Positions 33,819-37,626 of a stretch of DNA of 37,626 nucleotides are shown here, piece after piece. Numbering within the stretch: the first letter of the stretch is position 1; every line of letters begins with the position of its first letter. The position numbers and the translations under genes are program-made. Origin of the DNA: an uncultured beta proteobacterium (GTDB lineage Bacteria > Pseudomonadota > Gammaproteobacteria > Burkholderiales > Rhodocyclaceae); the NCBI GenBank assembly GCA_903959855.1, contig CAJBYR010000055.1, positions 1 through 37,626 of the forward strand. The letters are read 5' to 3'. The notes beneath the pieces were generated by a model. The model saw only the letters and a program-made list of their open reading frames with translations, was not told where the DNA came from and did no database searches.

Positions 33819-34988
33819 ATGTACCCTCGCCTCGCCACTGATCGCCTGCATACCCTTGCCGCCCGGTTTCCCGCCGTGGTCATTCTCGGCGCACGCCAGG
33901 TGGGCAAGACCACGCTGGCCCGGCAGGCGTTTCCCGATCATGCCTATGTCGATCTCGAAGACCCGCGCACCGGCGAGTTGTTCGGCGACGACCCGCGGTT
34001 TCAACTGGACCAGCATAGCCTTGGCAGCGGATTGATCATCGACGAAGCCCAGGCGGTGCCGGCAGTCTTCGCCGCCTTGCGCGGGGCGATAGACGCCGAC
34101 CGGCAGGCGCGCGGGCGATTTGTGGTGCTGGGCTCGGCGCAGCCGACGCTGGTGCGCGGAGTGTCCGAATCGCTTGCCGGGCGCGTCGGGCTGCTCGAAC
34201 TCGACCCTCTCACTGCCAGCGAAACGAGGGCGACGCCTCCGCTTCGCTCGTGGCGCGAGCTATGGCTCTGTGGCGGCTTTCCGGATGCGCTGGCGGCCGG
34301 CGTCGATGGCTTCCGCGACTGGCACGAAGCCTATTTGCGCAGCTATGTCGAGCGCGACCTGCCTCAGCTTGGCATTGCCGCCGAGCCCATTTTGACGCGC
34401 CGGCTGCTGACCATGCTGGCGCACCAGCAGGGCGGCCTGCTCAACGTCAGCAACCTGGCGGCGGCGCTGGGGGTCGGCCACGCCAAGGTGGCCCGCCTGC
34501 TCGATGTGTTCGAGGCGACCTTTCTGTTGCGCCGGCTGCCGCCCTGGTTTCGCAATGTCGGTAAGCGGTTGGTCAAATCGCCCAAGACCTACCTGCGCGA
34601 CAGCGGGCTGGTGCACCATCTGCTGAATATCGGACGCATGGATGAACTCGACAGCCACCCGATCAGGGGCGCCAGCTGGGAAGGCTTTGTACTCGAAGAC
34701 CTGCTGCGCCGCGAGCGCCTGGCCCATCCGCAGACCCAGCCGCATTTCTGGCGCACCGCCGCCGGTGGCGAGATCGATCTGCTGCTCGATCACGGCAATC
34801 TGCGCCATGCCATCGAGATCAAGGCGGGGCGCGGTACGGCCCATCAGGCGCGCCACCTGGCGGCGATGATGCAGGATGTCGAAGCGCAGCAGGGCTGGAT
34901 CGTCGACCAGGGTGATGCGGCCGAAACCGCGATCAATCCCTCCGTGAGCGGAGTGGGTGTGGAAAAGGCGCTGGGCTTGCTGCCATGA
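33819..34988 (+). CDS. DUF4143-type AAA ATPase (AAA_14/DUF4143)
   Basis: A 389-residue protein. The N-terminal ATPase has Walker A VILGARQVGKTTLARQ (about 22-37) and Walker B GLIIDEAQ (about 70-77), and FVVLGSAQPTLVRGVSESLAGR, typical of AAA_14 proteins. The C-terminal DUF4143 half has the winged-helix-like LLNVSNLAAALGVGHAKV and a nuclease-fold-like end with GEIDLLLDHGNLRHAIEIKAGRGT, in which Asp-x(n)-Glu-x-Lys recalls restriction-endonuclease-like folds. These proteins are common, often patchily distributed, and of unknown function; a mobile or toxin-related origin has been suggested for some. It stands alone between unrelated genes. Confidence 0.88.
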   Translation: MYPRLATDRLHTLAARFPAVVILGARQVGKTTLARQAFPDHAYVDLEDPRTGELFGDDPRFQLDQHSLGSGLIIDEAQAVPAVFAALRGAIDADRQARGRFVVLGSAQPTLVRGVSESLAGRVGLLELDPLTASETRATPPLRSWRELWLCGGFPDALAAGVDGFRDWHEAYLRSYVERDLPQLGIAAEPILTRRLLTMLAHQQGGLLNVSNLAAALGVGHAKVARLLDVFEATFLLRRLPPWFRNVGKRLVKSPKTYLRDSGLVHHLLNIGRMDELDSHPIRGASWEGFVLEDLLRRERLAHPQTQPHFWRTAAGGEIDLLLDHGNLRHAIEIKAGRGTAHQARHLAAMMQDVEAQQGWIVDQGDAAETAINPSVSGVGVEKALGLLP

Positions 34989-35363
34989 CTGGCCGCTCGC
35001 ACGGCGTCTGTTCCTGCAGGATCGCGGCCATCGGCCCGATCCTCTCCTGTCGTCACTGCGCCTTGCGCCCGTTTGAAAATTTTCGCCTGGCGAGAGTTCT
35101 CTCTTTGAATCCGTCGTCCGGATTCCAGAAAGGCAAACGGGGGGCAGGCCAGATTGAATGGCGGGTTTGGAGCAAGCCTTGTATTGAACGGCGGCTATGG
35201 AGCGATTTTCCGAACGACCGTTGATGACCGAACTGGGACATCAAGTTTCATCTTTAACGCCAGCCAGATGACATTGTGCATTGCACAGAGAATCGACAAT
35301 CACGAAATCCGGATAGCCTGAAACAGAAGTACCGGGCGCGGCGATGCCGCGCCCGCCGGCGAA
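34989..35363. other. Gene-poor 375-bp stretch
   Basis: No convincing gene is seen. The 79-codon ORF at 34985-35224 has no recognisable motif and an unlikely composition. The only structure noted is the hairpin at 35334-35354. The stretch could hold the decayed remains of a gene, but I see no match to support that. Confidence 0.5.
35334..35354. terminator. GC-rich hairpin after the DUF1348 gene
   Basis: GGGCGCGGC-GAT-GCCGCGCCC is a perfect 9-bp stem with a 3-base loop, 9 bp after the stop of the minus-strand gene at 35364. The base run after it on the minus strand (GGTACTTCTGTTT) is only weakly T-rich, so it is a possible, not a classical, intrinsic terminator. Confidence 0.45.
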
Positions 35364-35831
35364 TCAGAGCCCCAAGTCACTCAAGCCCGGATGGTCGTCG
35401 GGCCGGCGCCCGAGCGGCCAGTGGAACTTGCGCTCGGATTCCTTGATCGGCAGGTCGTTGATGCTGGCGAAGCGCCGCATCATGAAGCCCTGCTCGTTGA
35501 ACTCCCAGTTCTCGTTGCCGTAGGCGCGCATCCAGTTGCCGGAGTCGTCATGGCATTCGTAGGCGAAGCGCACTCCGATGCGGTTGCCGGCGCAGGCCCA
35601 TAGTTCCTTGATGAGGCGGTAGTCGAGTTCCTTGGCCCATTTGCGCTGCAGGAACAGCTTCACCTGCTCGCGGCCGACCGGGAACTCGGCACGGTTGCGC
35701 CAGCGCGTGTCTTCGGTATAGACCAGCACCACGCGATCGGGGTCGCGCGTGTTCCAGGCGTCCTCGGCCATGCGCACCTTCTGCGCCGCGGTTTCGGGGG
35801 TGAAGGGGGGAACTGGGGGCTTGGTCTCCAT
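35364..35831 (-). CDS. DUF1348 family NTF2-like (SnoaL fold) protein
   Basis: A 155-residue protein. The start is ATG 35831 with GAGGAG upstream; the track start at 35879 would run through the operator. The conserved stretch [29 protein letters not shown], then [24 protein letters not shown], and [22 protein letters not shown] mark the DUF1348 family. These small cone-shaped folds bind hydrophobic ligands or act as isomerases/hydrolases; no reaction is assigned to DUF1348. It is divergent from a TetR repressor gene across 76 bp that contain one perfect palindrome, so it is very likely the repressor's target. Confidence 0.9.
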   Translation of the reverse strand: METKPPVPPFTPETAAQKVRMAEDAWNTRDPDRVVLVYTEDTRWRNRAEFPVGREQVKLFLQRKWAKELDYRLIKELWACAGNRIGVRFAYECHDDSGNWMRAYGNENWEFNEQGFMMRRFASINDLPIKESERKFHWPLGRRPDDHPGLSDLGL

Positions 35832-35880
35832 GCGGTGCTCCTCGTGTGTTTCAGGTTGGGGTCGGCGCAGGATATACAAG

Positions 35881-35898
35881 GTAGACAGATCTGTCTAC
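35881..35898. promoter_or_regulatory. Perfect 18-bp palindrome, TetR operator
   Basis: GTAGACAGATCTGTCTAC reads the same on both strands over all 18 bases. It lies between the divergent DUF1348 and tetR genes, 9 bp before the tetR ATG. Both its length and position fit a TetR-family operator that controls both genes. Confidence 0.85.
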
Positions 35899-35907
35899 AA
35901 TGGCCGC

Positions 35908-36477
35908 ATGACCGCCACCAATGCCCCTGCCGCCGCGCCGAACGCGCGCGAGCGCATCCTGCTCACCGCCCACGACCTGTTCTACCGCGACGGCATCCGC
36001 GCCACCGGCATCGACCGCGTGATCGCCGAATCGGGCGTGGCCAAGCTCAGCTTCTACCGCCACTACCCGAGCAAGAACGACCTGGTGCTGTCCTTCCTCG
36101 AGCATCGCCACGCGCGCTGGATGGCCTGGTTCGAAGACGCGCTGGCGCGCCACGGCAGCAGCCCGCAGGCGCTGGTGCCCGCGCTCAAGGAATGGTTCGC
36201 CAACGCAGGCTTTCGCGGCTGCGCCTTCATCAACAGCGTCGGCGAACTGGGCGGGTCCGTACCCGGGGTCAATGAAATCACGCGCCGGCACAAGGCCGAC
36301 ATGACCCGAGCCCTGGCGCGCCTGCTGCCGCCGTCCTCCCGGCGCCGACATCTGGCCACGGACCTCGCCATCGCCGTCGATGGCGCCATCATCCGCGCCC
36401 AGTTCGACGGCAATCCGAAAGCCGCGCTGGCCTCGCTGAGGCGAATCGTAGCGTCGCTGACTAGGCCTGCTGTTTGA
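35908..36477 (+). CDS. TetR-family transcriptional repressor
   Basis: A 189-residue TetR protein. The HTH domain covers about residues 12-60 (ARERILLTAHDLFYRDGIRA, then TGIDRVIAESGVAKLSFYRHYPSKNDLV). The ligand domain has AFINSVGELGG, seen in a TetR subgroup often linked to small stress-response or flavin enzymes. The ATG at 35908 starts 9 bp after the palindrome; the track start at 35749 lies inside the divergent gene. Its 3' end overlaps the convergent RraA-family gene by 17 bp. Autoregulation together with control of DUF1348 is the simplest reading. Confidence 0.92.
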   Translation: MTATNAPAAAPNARERILLTAHDLFYRDGIRATGIDRVIAESGVAKLSFYRHYPSKNDLVLSFLEHRHARWMAWFEDALARHGSSPQALVPALKEWFANAGFRGCAFINSVGELGGSVPGVNEITRRHKADMTRALARLLPPSSRRRHLATDLAIAVDGAIIRAQFDGNPKAALASLRRIVASLTRPAV

Positions 36478-37183
36478 CCCAGGCGACGTAGCGCGCCTTG
36501 GCCTCTTCGTTCGGCGGATAGAGGCCGGGCAAGGGCAGGCCGCGCGCCACCTCGGACATGATCCAGCCTTCGAAGCGCTCCTGCTCCAACGCCTCGGGAA
36601 TCACCTCGGCCAGCAGGCCCGCCGGAATCAACACCGCGCCATCGGCATCAGCCACCACAATGTCATTGGGAAACACCGCCACACCGCCACAAGCGATCGG
36701 CTCCTGCCAGCCGACGAAGGTCAGCCCCGCCACCGATGCCGGCGCCGCCGTGCCCTGGCACCAGACCGGCAGCTGCGAGCCCAGCACGCCCTCGATGTCG
36801 CGCACCACGCCGTCGGTCACCAGCGCCGTCACCTCGCGCTTCATCATGCGCGAGCAAAGGATGTCGCCGAAGATGCCGGCGTCGGTGACCCCCATCGCAT
36901 CGACCACCGCGATGCAGCCCGCCGGCATGGCCTCGATCGCCGCCCGGGTCGAGATCGGCGAGCCCCACGAGGCCGGCGTCGCCAGGTCTTCGCGCGCCGG
37001 CACGAAGCGCAGCGTAAAGGCGCGCCCCACCAGGCGCTGCGGATGGGCTTGCAGCGGCCGGGCACCCCGCAGCCAGACATTGCGCAAGCCTTTCTTCAGC
37101 AGCACCGTGGTCAGGGTGGCCGTGGTGACACCCGACAATTTGCGCCGGATTTCCTCGTCGAGCGGCAGCGGATCGATGCCCAT
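36461..37183 (-). CDS. RraA-family protein (ribonuclease-regulator/HMG aldolase fold)
   Basis: A 240-residue protein starting at ATG 37183 behind AAGGAG. The active-site region of the family is clear: GIFGDILCSRMMKREVTALV followed by TDGVVRDIEGV, with Arg and Asp at the positions that bind substrate and metal in 4-hydroxy-4-methyl-2-oxoglutarate/oxaloacetate aldolases. FPNDIVVADADGAVLIPAGL gives the second conserved stretch. The protein is longer than RNase E regulator RraA (about 160 residues) and more like the catabolic members, so a class II aldolase or decarboxylase activity is more likely than RNase E control. It lies 32 bp after the aminopeptidase gene on the same strand. Confidence 0.88.
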   Translation of the reverse strand: MGIDPLPLDEEIRRKLSGVTTATLTTVLLKKGLRNVWLRGARPLQAHPQRLVGRAFTLRFVPAREDLATPASWGSPISTRAAIEAMPAGCIAVVDAMGVTDAGIFGDILCSRMMKREVTALVTDGVVRDIEGVLGSQLPVWCQGTAAPASVAGLTFVGWQEPIACGGVAVFPNDIVVADADGAVLIPAGLLAEVIPEALEQERFEGWIMSEVARGLPLPGLYPPNEEAKARYVAWVKQQA

Positions 37184-37215
37184 GGTCTTTGCTCCTTGTA
37201 AATTCGGTTACCGGC

Positions 37216-37626
37216 TCAGCCGGCATAGACCGCCGACAACGCCGCGATCATGAAGGCCGGATCCATTGCTCCGGCGCTCTCGCGGGCGCTGTGCATGGCC
37301 CACATCGGCGAGCCGACGTCGACGCTGGCGATGCCCAGCCGCGCCGCGACGATGGGACCGATGGTGCTGCCACAACCGAGGTTGCTGCGGTGGGAATACT
37401 GCTGGAAAGGCACTCCAGCGGTTTCACAGGCCGCCATGAAACGGGCCGCCGTCGAGGCCTCGGTGGCATAGCGCTGGTTGGCGTTGCTCTTGATTACCGG
37501 GCCGCCATTGACCCTGACCTTGTGGTCCGGCTCATAGGCCGCCGGGAAATTCGGGTTCCAGGCATGCGCCATGTCGGCGCTGACGAAGAAGCTCTGCGCC
37601 AGCGCACGCCGCCGGTCTTCCTCGTC
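37216..37626 (-). CDS. M18-family aminopeptidase (aspartyl aminopeptidase), C-terminal part
   Basis: Cut by the window edge: 136 residues of a family that is normally about 430. The frame is open through 37626, beyond the internal ATG of the track. Family motifs are SADMAHAWNPN (metal-ligand His), GGPVIKSNANQRYAT, SNLGCGSTIGPIVAARLGI and DVGSPMWAMHSARES, with the last His a zinc ligand. M18 enzymes are dodecameric zinc peptidases that remove N-terminal acidic residues. The visible stop and the end AALSAVYAG agree with the family's normal C-terminus. Confidence 0.92.
   Translation of the reverse strand, partial: DEEDRRRALAQSFFVSADMAHAWNPNFPAAYEPDHKVRVNGGPVIKSNANQRYATEASTAARFMAACETAGVPFQQYSHRSNLGCGSTIGPIVAARLGIASVDVGSPMWAMHSARESAGAMDPAFMIAALSAVYAG

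Noticed and set aside
34985-35224. 79-codon plus-strand ORF in the gene-poor stretch
   Set aside because: No motif, weak start context and no neighbour that would explain it.
1-37626. CRISPR arrays, tRNA or rRNA genes, phage genes
   Set aside because: No regularly spaced repeats, no tRNA-like cloverleaf sequence noticed, and no phage or transposase proteins among the real ORFs.

Overview
The window is high-GC, gene-dense DNA that reads as the chromosome of a Betaproteobacterium, most plausibly a facultatively anaerobic, denitrifying degrader of aromatic or related compounds of the Rhodocyclales/Sterolibacteriaceae kind. This placement is an inference from gene content (orphan Liv-type binding proteins, CaiB-type CoA transferase, acyl-CoA ligases, a fused indolepyruvate:ferredoxin oxidoreductase, a molybdenum hydroxylase subunit, NnrS), not from a marker gene. 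No rRNA, tRNA, CRISPR array or insertion sequence was found.

Region 1 (1-8245, + strand) is a catabolic operon entered part-way: the end of a molybdopterin hydroxylase large subunit, a family III CoA transferase, a periplasmic binding protein, a QueG/RdhA-like double [4Fe-4S] protein and a 1164-residue 2-oxoacid:ferredoxin oxidoreductase. Region 2 (8432-12631) is a housekeeping/accessory stretch: a YefM-YoeB type toxin-antitoxin pair with a palindromic operator inside its promoter, an Anbu proteasome-like protease, an SDR-type protein with a DUF1993 protein, and NnrS. Region 3 (12628-19099) has two convergent AMP-forming acyl-CoA ligases, a second QueG/RdhA-like protein, a LuxR-type regulator and a second orphan binding protein; 14.2-17.9 kb looks less GC-rich than its surroundings.

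Region 4 (19329-30361) is the centrepiece. A LysR regulator is divergent from a compact nine-gene + strand operon: VanA/DdmC-like Rieske oxygenase, VanB-like reductase, a methylenetetrahydrofolate reductase fused to a MetV-like cysteine-rich domain, a corrinoid protein, a UroD/MtaA-family methyltransferase, a MetH-activation-domain protein, a RACE-type corrinoid reactivator with a 2Fe-2S domain, a pterin-binding methyltransferase and an amidohydrolase. Read together, the parts form a complete acetogen-style route (methyl donor -> corrinoid protein -> tetrahydrofolate -> methylene-THF) placed in one transcription unit with an oxygenase-type demethylase. The same promoter core (TTTACA-N17-TA[G/C]TAT within a 16-bp near-identical block) precedes both this operon and the binding-protein gene at 17960-19099, which suggests co-regulated uptake and demethylation.

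Region 5 (30439-33554) holds a degenerate ClpX paralogue lacking the zinc domain, RKH loop and GYVG pore motif, and a 3-hydroxyacyl-CoA dehydrogenase/enoyl-CoA hydratase fusion with domain order opposite to FadB, preceded by a perfect GntR-like dyad. Region 6 (33819-37626) has a DUF4143 ATPase, a 375-bp gene-poor stretch, an NTF2-like DUF1348 gene divergent from a TetR regulator around a perfect 18-bp palindrome, an RraA-family protein and the C-terminal part of an M18 aminopeptidase cut by the window edge.
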